Source: Candidatus Hydrogenedens sp.
GTDB taxonomy: Bacteria; Hydrogenedentota; Hydrogenedentia; Hydrogenedentales; Hydrogenedentaceae
NCBI GenBank assembly: GCA_035378955.1
Contig: DAOSUS010000041.1
Location: 1 to 27,057 of the forward strand
Reading direction: 5' to 3'
DNA length: 27,057 bases
In this document: positions 1-8,026 of the stretch, in pieces
Numbering within the stretch: the stretch's first letter is position 1
Layout of the letters: each line of letters begins with the position of its first letter
Program-made: the position numbers and the translations under genes
Notes under the pieces: generated by a model
Databases searched by the model: none
What the model was told of the DNA's origin: nothing
The model's input: the letters and a program-made list of their open reading frames with translations, nothing else

Positions 1-62
1 GTGGCTATCATCCGTGTCCAGAAGACCCTGAAAGCGAAGATGGCTATTGCCCCGGTCCGTGA
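1..62 (+). CDS. C-terminal end of an unidentified protein (partial)
   Basis: Only the last codons of a gene entering from the left edge are present. In the third frame the sequence reads GYHPCPEDPESEDGYCPGP and stops with TGA at 60-62. The peptide is acidic and rich in Cys and Pro. The first frame is also open, to a TGA at 67-69, and gives a basic peptide, so the frame is not certain. I favour the third frame because of its more protein-like tail. The stretch is clearly more GC-rich than the non-coding DNA after it, and a strong hairpin follows about 40 bp downstream, both as expected for a gene end. No function can be assigned. Confidence 0.35.
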   Translation, partial: GYHPCPEDPESEDGYCPGP

Positions 63-101
63 TTTATGAAATTAAGTGAATATTATCCCGAATAAATGAG
101 C

Positions 102-136
102 CATGGGCGGATTTATAAGTCCGCCCATGATGTTTT
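102..136 (+). terminator. Rho-independent terminator of the left-edge gene
   Basis: A perfect 10-bp stem is formed by CATGGGCGGA (102-111) and TCCGCCCATG (120-129), with an 8-nt loop and a short T run (TGTTTT) after it. It lies just after the stop codon of the gene at the left edge. The T run is modest, but the stem is GC-rich. Confidence 0.75.
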
Positions 137-311
137 GTGCTATTAATCGCCGTTTTAGTCTATGCGGTGGGGTAAAGTTTTTTTGGGAGAGGGGAATTAA
201 CTGCAGAGGATACAAAATAGATTTTATACAAAGGGCCTAAGGATGTGGAGGCAAAAGAGTTTTCATCTTTACAGATTTATAGTAAAAAGAATTGACCAAT
301 TAAAAATACCA

Positions 312-435
312 GAAGCGGTAATGCTTCATATACATAAGAACGATTCAACATGATTTACAGGATTCATAGGATTTATATATGATGAAAGATAAACGAATAT
401 TTCCCTTCATCTTTATTTGTGTCTATGCGTGTTAT
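312..435 (+). repeat. Composite dispersed repeat, copy 1
   Basis: Three modules occur in order. A small hairpin (GAAGC at 312-316, GCTTC at 323-327) comes first. A block from 343 follows that begins ATTCAACATGATTTACAGG and continues with 9-bp periodic GGAT units to about 375. A block TTTGTGTCTATGCGTGTT ends near 433. The same modules in the same order and similar spacing occur at 8299-8409 on the opposite strand. The first 19 bases of the middle block match in 17 positions. This is a diverged, non-coding repeat family; its nature (MITE relic or structured element) is unknown. Confidence 0.55.
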
Positions 436-650
436 TTATGTTAATAATTTTTTAACCTAATTTTACGCCAAGTTTAATAAGAGAGAAGGTATGGAATTAG
501 AGATTCAGGGATGTTTTTTATTCATATCTATTCTTATTTATAACATTATAAAGTCCTTTATTATAAAAGACTGGTGTAAACTATGTTGTATATTTTTAAG
601 GCGAATAACAAAAAGGTTAAGTCTATCCTATATCCGTTTAGTTAAAAATA

Positions 651-679
651 TTGACTTTGTCTTTTGTCCTAAGTATAAT
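651..679 (+). promoter_or_regulatory. Strong sigma70-type promoter for the lipoprotein gene
   Basis: TTGACT (651-656) and TATAAT (674-679) are separated by an optimal 17 bp, with an A/T-rich stretch (GTTAAAAATA) immediately upstream. Transcription would start near 686 and give a leader of about 110 nt before the lipoprotein start at 796. This is one of the best promoter matches in the window. Confidence 0.7.
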
Positions 680-709
680 TAGGGGAAGTAAAAAAGTGAT
701 ATAAAAAGA

Positions 710-718
710 AAGGAGGTG
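710..718 (+). promoter_or_regulatory. Orphan Shine-Dalgarno sequence in the lipoprotein leader
   Basis: AAGGAGGTG is a near-perfect anti-16S match inside the predicted leader, about 78 nt before the lipoprotein start. No start codon sits at the usual 5-9 nt spacing. The nearest ATG (741) is followed at once by a stop (ATG AGT TAG). A GTG inside the motif itself (716) opens 20 codons but could not use it. It may be a ribosome standby or docking site, or chance in a purine-rich leader. Confidence 0.4.
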
Positions 719-795
719 GGAAAAAAGCAAAAAAACTTTAATGAGTTAGTTGGGTTGAGTATAAAAATAACAAATTAACTAAAAGGGGAATTCCT

Positions 796-1941
796 ATGAT
801 TACCATTAATAGTAGAAGTTTAATATCAGGTTCTTTATGTTTGTTTATTTTGGTTGGTGTCGTTTCCCTTTCGGGTTGTCCTACACTGGCACCTATGAGT
901 TCTACCAAATTGGAAATTGGTGGAGACCTTGTTGCAGGTGTTCTTGAAGCATGGAAAGAGAACTGGTATAAATTTGAAGTAGATAAGGAAAATACCCCTT
1001 TGCTTTTAATATTTAAAAATATGGCAGATGCAGATGATGCGTGGTTAGGATATCAGATTAACTGGTATTACAAAAACAAGAGTGATTTGATATTGTTAGA
1101 ATCTATTGAAGTTCCACCGACAGGACCGGCAAATCCCGATAATATCATTATTGAGGACAAAGCCAGAACTTTCTGGGTAGCTCCGTATAAGGGAACTTAC
1201 CTGATACGACTTTATGGTTATGCCCAGCCTGTGTCTGAGAACAAGAAATATCAATTACCTTATATGATTGGTTTAGCAAAACCTGAAACATATAACGATG
1301 CTACAGAAATTGCTGCTGGCTCTATGAATATGAAGGAGACAAATGTCATAGGGGATGTTATTAGCATATTTAAATTGAGTGCGTCTGCAGGCTCTGTTTA
1401 TAGAATTCGAATCGAAGATACTCTGTCGCCAGATATTGTAGAACCTGCAAATACATTAAAAGACATTGATGTAAGCATTGTGCGGATGGACACAGATGGG
1501 GATGTAACAACTGTCTATAACGGAAAAACTACTCTGACAGATTATATTCTTGCTACTCATAGTACAGACCAGAATAAGTATTACCTTATTTTAAAAAATG
1601 GAGATGAATTTGGAAATGTAAAGGTTAAAATCACATTTGAACAAATATTCGCAGGGACTCTTTCCGCTTCTGCTACAGCAAACATCGTTACAATTATGGG
1701 TAAAGAAGCCAAAGCCTATAAATTACAGGTAGATTCTGAAAAGACATATACGGTTACATTGGAAAACACAACAGGAGTAACGGCCTCCCTGATAAAAGTA
1801 GAATCGAATGGGACGCAAAGCCAATTACCTTCCCTATTTACAGTGCCCAGCAATAACACAAATGAATACTATCTTGCATTAAAAGGAATAGATGGAAACA
1901 CAAATGCTTCTGTTAGCATTACATTTAATACTGTTCCTTAA
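796..1941 (+). CDS. Putative secreted lipoprotein of unknown function
   Basis: 381 residues. The N-terminus has a basic head (R7), a hydrophobic core and a lipobox ending in LSGC, so Cys28 should be lipidated and the protein anchored in a membrane facing outward. The mature part has no recognised catalytic motif. It looks like successive beta-sandwich units, with phrases such as 'YLIRLYGYAQP', 'YYLILKNGDEFG' and 'YYLALKGIDGN' ending similar segments, reminiscent of PPC-type (bacterial pre-peptidase C-terminal) domains. The start has AAGGGG about 7 nt upstream. The gene stands alone, with its own strong promoter before it and a strong terminator after it. No function is assigned; a surface-binding or structural role is a guess. 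Confidence 0.85.
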   Translation: MITINSRSLISGSLCLFILVGVVSLSGCPTLAPMSSTKLEIGGDLVAGVLEAWKENWYKFEVDKENTPLLLIFKNMADADDAWLGYQINWYYKNKSDLILLESIEVPPTGPANPDNIIIEDKARTFWVAPYKGTYLIRLYGYAQPVSENKKYQLPYMIGLAKPETYNDATEIAAGSMNMKETNVIGDVISIFKLSASAGSVYRIRIEDTLSPDIVEPANTLKDIDVSIVRMDTDGDVTTVYNGKTTLTDYILATHSTDQNKYYLILKNGDEFGNVKVKITFEQIFAGTLSASATANIVTIMGKEAKAYKLQVDSEKTYTVTLENTTGVTASLIKVESNGTQSQLPSLFTVPSNNTNEYYLALKGIDGNTNASVSITFNTVP

Positions 1942-1967
1942 AGAGTAATTAACAATTTATAACTGTT

Positions 1968-2004
1968 AACCGTTATGTGAAGACTATCACATAACGGTTT
2001 TTTT
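1968..2004 (+). terminator. Rho-independent terminator after the lipoprotein gene
   Basis: A perfect 13-bp stem, AACCGTTATGTGA (1968-1980) with TCACATAACGGTT (1987-1999), has a 6-nt loop and runs into seven T residues (1998-2004). It isolates the lipoprotein gene from the hyp operon, so hypA must have its own promoter in the next ~85 bp. Confidence 0.9.
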
Positions 2005-2048
2005 ATGTTAAAAAATTGTATCTTACAATAGTTCAAATAACCATAGTT

Positions 2049-2077
2049 TTAATATTTTTGCGGAAATATGGTATTAT
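2049..2077 (+). promoter_or_regulatory. Candidate promoter of the hyp operon
   Basis: TTAATA (2049-2054), 17 bp, then TATTAT (2072-2077). The promoter must lie between the terminator ending at 2004 and the hypA ATG at 2091, and this is the best match there. If used, transcription would begin about 7 nt before the start codon, giving a nearly leaderless mRNA. The -35 match is only 4 of 6. Confidence 0.35.
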
Positions 2078-2090
2078 AGGTAAAAACGAT

Positions 2091-2438
2091 ATGCATGAAT
2101 TAAGTATTGTTACATCTTTGATTGAGCAAGTTGAACAAATCTGTAAGGAACAGGGAAAGGATTGTGTCTCAAAAATTGACCTGCGAATAGGATTTTTAGA
2201 GCATATTAACACAGAAACTTTTCTTTTTATGTTTGAGCAGGTAAAAGAAGGCACCTGTATGGAACAGGCAAAAATAAATTTAATTATTGAACCGATAAAA
2301 ATTCGTTGTCGGAAGTGCCTTAATTTTTATGAACCTGAGGATAGTATCTGGATATGCCCTCATTGTAATGAAGTAGGGGGCGAAATTGTTCAGGGGACTG
2401 AAATTATTCTTGAATCAATTTATTTTGATGATAACTAA
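2091..2438 (+). CDS. hypA: Hydrogenase nickel incorporation protein HypA
   Basis: 115 residues from the ATG at 2091, which gives the conserved N-terminus MHELSI; the frame is open further upstream but that extension has no family support. HypA is the nickel metallochaperone that works with HypB to insert Ni into the large subunit of NiFe hydrogenase. The N-terminal amine and His2 contribute to Ni binding. The zinc site is two CXXC pairs, C73/C76 and C89/C92. The length is normal for the family. The upstream Shine-Dalgarno is weak, an AGG 11 nt before the start. It is the first gene of hypABFCDE; hypB begins 16 bp downstream. Confidence 0.95.
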   Translation: MHELSIVTSLIEQVEQICKEQGKDCVSKIDLRIGFLEHINTETFLFMFEQVKEGTCMEQAKINLIIEPIKIRCRKCLNFYEPEDSIWICPHCNEVGGEIVQGTEIILESIYFDDN

Positions 2439-2454
2439 ATGAAGGAGTTGTATT

Positions 2455-3114
2455 ATGAAGGTAGATGTGGTTCAAAAAGTGTTAAAAGCAAATGATGATA
2501 TAGCCAAATTGGTGCGAGCCCGTTTTGAGGAATACGCAATTTCCTGTATCAATATGATAAGTGCTCCTGGTTCGGGTAAGACTACCTTAATTGAGTCAGC
2601 ATTAAAAAAGGGTATATCCGGTGTGCGGGTAGGAGTTATTGAAGGAGACCCGGAAACGACCCGTGATGCGGAACGCATTGCCAAATATGATGTGCCCGTA
2701 GTGCAAATCAATACGGCAGGAGGTTGCCATCTGGAATCGCAGTTGGTTCTTCAAGCATTGGATAAATTGCCTCTGGATACTATTGATTTGCTTATTATTG
2801 AAAATGTGGGGAATCTTGTTTGTCCAGTAGGCTTTGATTTAGGGGAGAAATCGCGTGTTGCAGTAGTCAGCGTTACAGAAGGGCAGGATAAGCCCTTTAA
2901 ATATCCGCGGCTATTTCAGACAGCGAATATTGTAGTTTTAAATAAGGTAGATTTATTACCCTATGTTCCGTTTGATGTAGAGGAATTTAAACAGGGGGTT
3001 CATGGCATACAGCCAGATGTGCCTATCTTGCATGTCTCCTGCACGCATGGTGATGGAGTTGAGCAGTGGGTTAACTGGCTCAAAGGACAGGTAGATAAAC
3101 CAACGAATGGCTAA
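2455..3114 (+). CDS. hypB: Hydrogenase maturation GTPase HypB
   Basis: 219 residues. This SIMIBI-class GTPase powers nickel delivery together with HypA. Visible motifs are the P-loop SAPGSGKTT (36-44), EGDPETTRD (63-71), the metal-binding GGCHLE with C91 and H92, ENVGNLVCP with C123, and the guanine-specificity NKVD (163-166). The protein lacks both the His-rich N-terminal nickel store and the N-terminal Cys motif seen in some HypB proteins, so nickel handling should rest on the G-domain site. A GGAG Shine-Dalgarno precedes the ATG. Its stop overlaps the hypF start by 8 bp. Confidence 0.95.
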   Translation: MKVDVVQKVLKANDDIAKLVRARFEEYAISCINMISAPGSGKTTLIESALKKGISGVRVGVIEGDPETTRDAERIAKYDVPVVQINTAGGCHLESQLVLQALDKLPLDTIDLLIIENVGNLVCPVGFDLGEKSRVAVVSVTEGQDKPFKYPRLFQTANIVVLNKVDLLPYVPFDVEEFKQGVHGIQPDVPILHVSCTHGDGVEQWVNWLKGQVDKPTNG

Positions 3115-5422
3115 TTGTTCTGGACAACGAAGAGTAGGAATTGTTGTAGAAGGAGCTGTGCAAGGGGTAGGCTTTCGTCCTTTTGTGTATCGTATAGCCA
3201 CGCAGTATCGTTTAACGGGGCAGGTGCAAAATCGTTCGGATGGCGTTTATATTGAAGTTCAGGGGAAGGATGTATCTATAGATAAGTTTCTTTACGCATT
3301 AAAAACAGAACATCCTAAACATGCGTATATTGACAGTATAAAAACGGTAGAATTGCAAGTTCAGGCAGAGGAACAATACTTTCGTATTTACCCAAGCAAC
3401 ACGGAGGGAATATTCCGAACGCGTATATTGCCTGATATTGCAACCTGTCCGGATTGCCTGCGAGAAATGAAAGACCCAACAGACCGCAGATACCGCTATC
3501 CATTTATTAATTGCACCCTCTGCGGTCCGAGATATACCATTATCAACAAAATGCCGTATGACCGTGCTAATACTTCCATGTCTTCCTTTCCAATGTGTCC
3601 CCAATGTAGGGAAGAATATGAAAATCCTGCTAATCGAAGATTTCATGCAGAACCAATCGCCTGTCCTATTTGTGGTCCTCAAATATATTTATGGGATGAG
3701 AAAGGGAAAAAACGGTTTGAAAGAGAAGAAGCACTAACAGAATCTGTATCCTTAATAAAAAACGGAGCCATTCTTGCTATAAAGGGTTTAGGTGGTTTTC
3801 ATCTCGTAGTAGATGCGACAAATTTGGAAGCCGTTCGACGACTTCGAAATCGGAAAAATCGAGAAGAAAAACCCTTTGCCTTGATGTATCCGACACTGGA
3901 GGAAGTGAAAAAAGATTGTGTTGTATCTGATGTGGAAGCATCATGCCTGACCTCATCGGAATCCCCCATCTTACTGTTAGAGAAAAGGGCGGATAGTGCT
4001 CGTATTGTGGAAGAAGTTGCACCGGACCAATCACGACACGGTGTCATGCTCCCTTACACTCCCCTACACCATCTGTTAATGTCTGATTTAAATATTCCAA
4101 TTGTTGCGACCAGTGGAAATCGTTCCGATGAGCCAATATGTATTGATGAGCAGGAAGCCGTGGAATGTTTAAGAGGTATCGCCGATTATTTTCTTGTGCA
4201 TAATCGCCCTATTGTTCGCCATGTTGATGACTCCATTATTCATGTAGTTATGGATAAACCGATATTATTACGCCGTTCGCGTGGATATGTTCCTCAACCC
4301 ATACCTTTGCCTGAAACAACAAGAAAGGTCTTTCTTGCCGTAGGCGGACATTTAAAAAATACAGTGGCAGTAAATTGTGAAAATCAGGCGTTAATAAGTC
4401 AACATCTGGGTGATTTGGAAACGCAAAAAGCGATAGAAGGTTTTCGTCAATCTACGGGAATACTTTTAAACCTTGTAGAACGGACACCCGACATTATTGT
4501 TGCGGATGCCCATCCTGATTACATCAGTACTCAATGGGCATATCAACAGAACAAGCCTGTTATACAGGTTCAACATCATATTGCCCATGCACTTGCTGTA
4601 ATCGCAGAGAAAAAAGTGCCGATGCCTGTTTTTGCTGTAATATGGGATGGAACAGGTTTCGGATTAGACCACACGGTTTGGGGTGGCGAATTTTTTGTTA
4701 TTAATGAAAATGAGATAAGGAGATGGGGACATTTGCGAACATTTCCTCTTCCGGGTGGAGATAGAGCTGTTCGGGAACCGCGTCGCTCTGCATTGGGTAT
4801 TCTGTATGAAATGTATGGGAATTCTTTGTTTGAAAAGAAGATAAACGCTCTGGAATATATCTACTCCGCATTTCAAGAAGCAGAATGGTTTGCGTTACAA
4901 AAGATGTTGAAACAAAATATAAACACACCTATCACGAGTAGTGCAGGGCGTCTTTTTGATGCAGTATCTATGTTATTGGGACTTCGTTCTATATGTTCGT
5001 TTGAGGCACAGTCTGCTATGGCATTAGAAACATTAGCATGGAAAGAAAAAAATACCGACTATATAACTATACCCGTCGTTATCTACGAAAAAGAAGGACA
5101 GTATATTATTGATTGGAAACCTATGGTTGAATTTATAATTGAACATAAGAATAAAGGGCTATCTCCATCGCAATTGGCAAGTTTGTTTCACCAGTATTTA
5201 GCCCGATGTATAGAGCAAATGGTAAAGAAAGCGGGCATTACGAATGTTGTAATTAACGGTGGCTGTTTCCAAAATCGTTTTTTGCTTGAGTATACTATTA
5301 GTCTACTCAGGTCTAAGTATAATGTATACTTTGCAGAACAGGTTCCGCCTAATGACGGGTGTATATCGTTAGGACAGATTTATTACGCATTGAAATATAC
5401 AGATACTATAAAGGAGAAGTAA
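3107..5422 (+). CDS. hypF: Carbamoyltransferase HypF
   Basis: 771 residues, normal for the family. HypF makes the carbamoyl precursor of the hydrogenase CN ligands from carbamoyl phosphate and ATP and passes it to HypE. Domains in order: an acylphosphatase domain at 1-95 (VEGAVQGVGFRPF), two zinc-finger-like segments with C114/C117, C136/C139, C164/C167 and C186/C189, a YrdC-like nucleotide-binding domain at about 205-395, and a Kae1/TobZ-like carbamoyltransferase domain from about 405 with the metal-binding HHIAHA (H490, H491, H494) and DGTGFG (514-519). The ATG at 3107 lies inside the last codons of hypB, so translation is probably coupled. hypC follows after 3 bp. Confidence 0.96.
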   Translation: MANCSGQRRVGIVVEGAVQGVGFRPFVYRIATQYRLTGQVQNRSDGVYIEVQGKDVSIDKFLYALKTEHPKHAYIDSIKTVELQVQAEEQYFRIYPSNTEGIFRTRILPDIATCPDCLREMKDPTDRRYRYPFINCTLCGPRYTIINKMPYDRANTSMSSFPMCPQCREEYENPANRRFHAEPIACPICGPQIYLWDEKGKKRFEREEALTESVSLIKNGAILAIKGLGGFHLVVDATNLEAVRRLRNRKNREEKPFALMYPTLEEVKKDCVVSDVEASCLTSSESPILLLEKRADSARIVEEVAPDQSRHGVMLPYTPLHHLLMSDLNIPIVATSGNRSDEPICIDEQEAVECLRGIADYFLVHNRPIVRHVDDSIIHVVMDKPILLRRSRGYVPQPIPLPETTRKVFLAVGGHLKNTVAVNCENQALISQHLGDLETQKAIEGFRQSTGILLNLVERTPDIIVADAHPDYISTQWAYQQNKPVIQVQHHIAHALAVIAEKKVPMPVFAVIWDGTGFGLDHTVWGGEFFVINENEIRRWGHLRTFPLPGGDRAVREPRRSALGILYEMYGNSLFEKKINALEYIYSAFQEAEWFALQKMLKQNINTPITSSAGRLFDAVSMLLGLRSICSFEAQSAMALETLAWKEKNTDYITIPVVIYEKEGQYIIDWKPMVEFIIEHKNKGLSPSQLASLFHQYLARCIEQMVKKAGITNVVINGGCFQNRFLLEYTISLLRSKYNVYFAEQVPPNDGCISLGQIYYALKYTDTIKEK

Positions 5423-5425
5423 GAT

Positions 5426-5686
5426 ATGTGTTTAGCCATTCCGGGCAAAGTTATCCAGATTGATGAGAGCGACCCTACTCTTCGTATGGCAAAGGTTCAG
5501 TTTGCAGGGGTAATTAAGGAAATATCCCTTGCTTTGACGCCGGAAGTTACTGAAGGAATGTATGTATTAGTTCATGCAGGTATGGCGATTAATGCCGTAG
5601 ATGAAGAGGAAGCGGAACGGATATTGGAAGAATTTAAAAATGCCGATATGGATATGGAAATACCGCCGGAGGAATCATCTTCATGA
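5426..5686 (+). CDS. hypC: Hydrogenase assembly chaperone HypC
   Basis: 86 residues beginning MCLAIPGKV, the family signature. Cys2 is the residue that holds the Fe(CN)2CO unit with HypD and then contacts the hydrogenase large-subunit precursor. The C-terminal tail is short, acidic and Ser-rich. The AAGGAG Shine-Dalgarno lies in the last codons of hypF. The stop overlaps the hypD start as ATGA, so the two partners should be translated in step. Confidence 0.95.
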   Translation: MCLAIPGKVIQIDESDPTLRMAKVQFAGVIKEISLALTPEVTEGMYVLVHAGMAINAVDEEEAERILEEFKNADMDMEIPPEESSS

Positions 5687-6771
5687 AATATATGGATGAA
5701 TATAGAAACCCTCAATTGGCGAAGAATCTAATTCGTGAGATAAAACAATTCGCACATCAGACATGGAACATTATGGAAATTTGCGGGGGACAGACGCATG
5801 CTATCCTTCGTTTTGGTATTGACCGTGCCTTAACACCGGAAGTGCAACTTATCCATGGTCCGGGATGTCCTGTCTGTGTTACACCCATACAAAAAATTGA
5901 CCTTGCGATACAATTAGCCCTTGAAACAGATATAATCCTTTGTAGTTTTGGGGATATGTTACGAGTGCCAGGCTCAAAAACTTCTTTATTATCTGCAAGA
6001 GGACGGGGAGCCAATGTGCAGACGGTTTACTCTCCACTGGATAGTGTCAAGATAGCACAGCAAAATTTAAATAAACAGGTAGTCTTTTTCGCTGTAGGCT
6101 TTGAAACGACAGCACCCGTAAATGCAATGGCGATAAAAAAAGCAAAAGAGTTGGGTCTTACTAATTTTTCGCTTCTTTGTGCTCAGGTATTGGTGCCACC
6201 GGCTATGGAGGTTTTATTATCTGACCCTTATTGCCAGATACAGGGTTTTTTAGCCGCAGGACATGTTTGTACTGTAATGGGATATCATGAGTATGAACCT
6301 ATTGCAGAAAAATATAAAATTCCTATTGTTGTTACGGGTTTTGAACCTGTAGATTTGCTTTTAGGGATAAAAGAATGTATTTGTATGTTGGAAAAAGGTA
6401 AATATGGCGTTCAAAATGCTTATACCCGTTCTGTCCAAAGGGAAGGAAATGTTACCGCTCAACAATTGATAAAAGAAATTTTTGAGGTATGCGACCAGGA
6501 TTGGCGGGGATTGGGCTGTATTCCCCATAGTGGATTAAGATTGAAATCGGATTATGCCGATTATGATGTGGAAAAGAAATTTCACCTTACCCCTGAAAAA
6601 AATGAAGAGAAACAAACTGTATGTATAGCCGGTGAAATTCTTCAGGGTAAGAAGAAGCCGACAGATTGCCCTGCTTTTGCTACTCTGTGCACACCGGAAA
6701 ATCCAATAGGGGCACCGATGGTATCTAATGAAGGTGCTTGTTCCGCTTATTACCAGTATGAAAAACGATAG
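5683..6771 (+). CDS. hypD: Fe-S hydrogenase maturation protein HypD
   Basis: 362 residues. HypD is the scaffold on which iron receives its CN and CO ligands. Conserved motifs are CGGQTH (C34), GPGCPVC (C62, C65), GFETTAP (139-145) and a C-terminal iron-sulfur cluster region with C314, C329, C336 and C353 (SNEGACSAYY). The start overlaps hypC by 4 bp. All catalytic and cluster cysteines that I can place are present, so the gene looks functional. Confidence 0.95.
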   Translation: MKYMDEYRNPQLAKNLIREIKQFAHQTWNIMEICGGQTHAILRFGIDRALTPEVQLIHGPGCPVCVTPIQKIDLAIQLALETDIILCSFGDMLRVPGSKTSLLSARGRGANVQTVYSPLDSVKIAQQNLNKQVVFFAVGFETTAPVNAMAIKKAKELGLTNFSLLCAQVLVPPAMEVLLSDPYCQIQGFLAAGHVCTVMGYHEYEPIAEKYKIPIVVTGFEPVDLLLGIKECICMLEKGKYGVQNAYTRSVQREGNVTAQQLIKEIFEVCDQDWRGLGCIPHSGLRLKSDYADYDVEKKFHLTPEKNEEKQTVCIAGEILQGKKKPTDCPAFATLCTPENPIGAPMVSNEGACSAYYQYEKR

Positions 6772-6825
6772 TATTTCTTATAAAAATATTTGTTTATTGA
6801 TAATTTTTATACAAAGGAGTTAAGA

Positions 6826-7887
6826 ATGGACGAAAAGGAAAAACAGCCTATTACATGGAGTTGCCCTGTGGAGCAATTGGATAAGTCGAAGATTGTTTTA
6901 GCCCATGGTGGCGGGGGGACACTTATGCATCAACTTATAAAAAATGTATTTGAGAATGCTTTTAAAAATCCTTTGCTACAACAACATCACGATTCCGCTT
7001 TTATAGATGTTCAAGGTGTAAAACTTGCCTTCACCACAGATTCTTTTGTAGTGAAGCCGATTTTTTTCCCGGGGGGAGATATTGGTAAGTTAGCAGTATG
7101 TGGAACAGTAAACGATTTAGCCATGGCGGGAGCGTGTCCCCTTTATATGAGTGCCGGGTTTATATTGGAAGAAGGTCTGCAAATAGGTATTCTGCAGAAA
7201 ATTGTACAAACTATGAAGCGAGAAGCAGACCATGCTGGTGTGTACATTGTTACCGGGGATACCAAGGTGATAAATAATTCTTCGGGTGATGGTTTATATA
7301 TCAATACAAGCGGAATAGGTATTGTGAAACAAGACCCACCTCCATGCCCTTCCCAAATACAACCCGGCGATTGTATTTTAATTAACGGAGATATTGGAAG
7401 ACATGGATTGGCGGTATTAAATGCGCGTGAGGAAATACATTTTGACCCGGAGTTAGAGAGCGATTGTATGTCGCTGGTGCCTGCAGTGCTTTCACTGCTA
7501 AATTTGGGGATACCTGTCCACTGTTTGCGTGATTGCACACGAGGAGGATTGTCCTCTGCGTTGAACGAATTAGCAGAAGAGAGTGGATTAAGTTTTTACA
7601 TTCGAGAAGAAGACATTCCCATCCGTGACGATGTCCGTGGAGCATGTGAAATTTTAGGACTAAATCCTCTATATGTTGCCAATGAAGGAAGATTTATTGC
7701 CTTTGTTCCGAAACAGTATGTTTCGGAAGTTCTTCAAATATGGCAAGATTTGTATCCTGACCTCACCCCAAAACAAATCGGAGTTGTATCTGAAAACAAA
7801 GGGACCCCTGTAATTCTACAAAATACTATCGGGATTGAGTTAGCCCTTCCTATGTTAAGCGGGGAACAATTGCCTCGAATTTGCTAA
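6826..7887 (+). CDS. hypE: Carbamoyl-dehydratase HypE
   Basis: 353 residues from the ATG at 6826, chosen because AAAGGAG lies 6 nt upstream; the TTG that opens the frame at 6790 has no ribosome binding site. HypE takes the carbamoyl group on its C-terminal cysteine and dehydrates it with ATP to the thiocyanate that supplies CN. It has the AIRS/PurM-like fold. The N-terminal glycine-rich HGGGGT, the substrate region FTTDSFVV and the essential C-terminal PRIC are all present. It is the last gene of the operon, 54 bp after hypD. I see no clear terminator; a repeat-rich gap follows. Confidence 0.95.
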   Translation: MDEKEKQPITWSCPVEQLDKSKIVLAHGGGGTLMHQLIKNVFENAFKNPLLQQHHDSAFIDVQGVKLAFTTDSFVVKPIFFPGGDIGKLAVCGTVNDLAMAGACPLYMSAGFILEEGLQIGILQKIVQTMKREADHAGVYIVTGDTKVINNSSGDGLYINTSGIGIVKQDPPPCPSQIQPGDCILINGDIGRHGLAVLNAREEIHFDPELESDCMSLVPAVLSLLNLGIPVHCLRDCTRGGLSSALNELAEESGLSFYIREEDIPIRDDVRGACEILGLNPLYVANEGRFIAFVPKQYVSEVLQIWQDLYPDLTPKQIGVVSENKGTPVILQNTIGIELALPMLSGEQLPRIC

Positions 7888-8026
7888 ACAATATAACCCG
7901 TAAAACCGATATTAAATAGTGGGAAATATAAGTTTATAATCTTAAAAATTGTTTCTCTTTTATGGATTTGTGCAATCTTGCCAGGTGGACATTTTTTATG
8001 TATGCACGGCAGTGTCTCGGAGAATT

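Larger units (their letters stand above)
137..795. other. Non-coding region between the left-edge gene and the lipoprotein gene
   Basis: No convincing gene is present in this ~660-bp AT-rich stretch. It holds a degenerate dispersed repeat (312-435), a strong promoter (651-679) and a ~110-nt leader with an orphan Shine-Dalgarno sequence (710-718). A 63-codon open frame at 491-682 is considered spurious: its composition is that of random AT-rich DNA and the promoter lies inside its 3' end. Confidence 0.6.

Noticed and set aside
491..682. 63-codon open frame before the lipoprotein gene
   Set aside because: Its composition matches random AT-rich DNA (Ile, Phe, Lys), its ribosome site is poor, and the strong promoter 651-679 lies within it.
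2016..2090. Upstream start for hypA adding 25 residues
   Set aside because: The family begins at MHELSI, whose His2 binds nickel; an extension would block the site.
6790..6825. Upstream TTG start for hypE adding 12 residues
   Set aside because: No Shine-Dalgarno before it, whereas the ATG at 6826 has AAAGGAG at good spacing and fits the family length.
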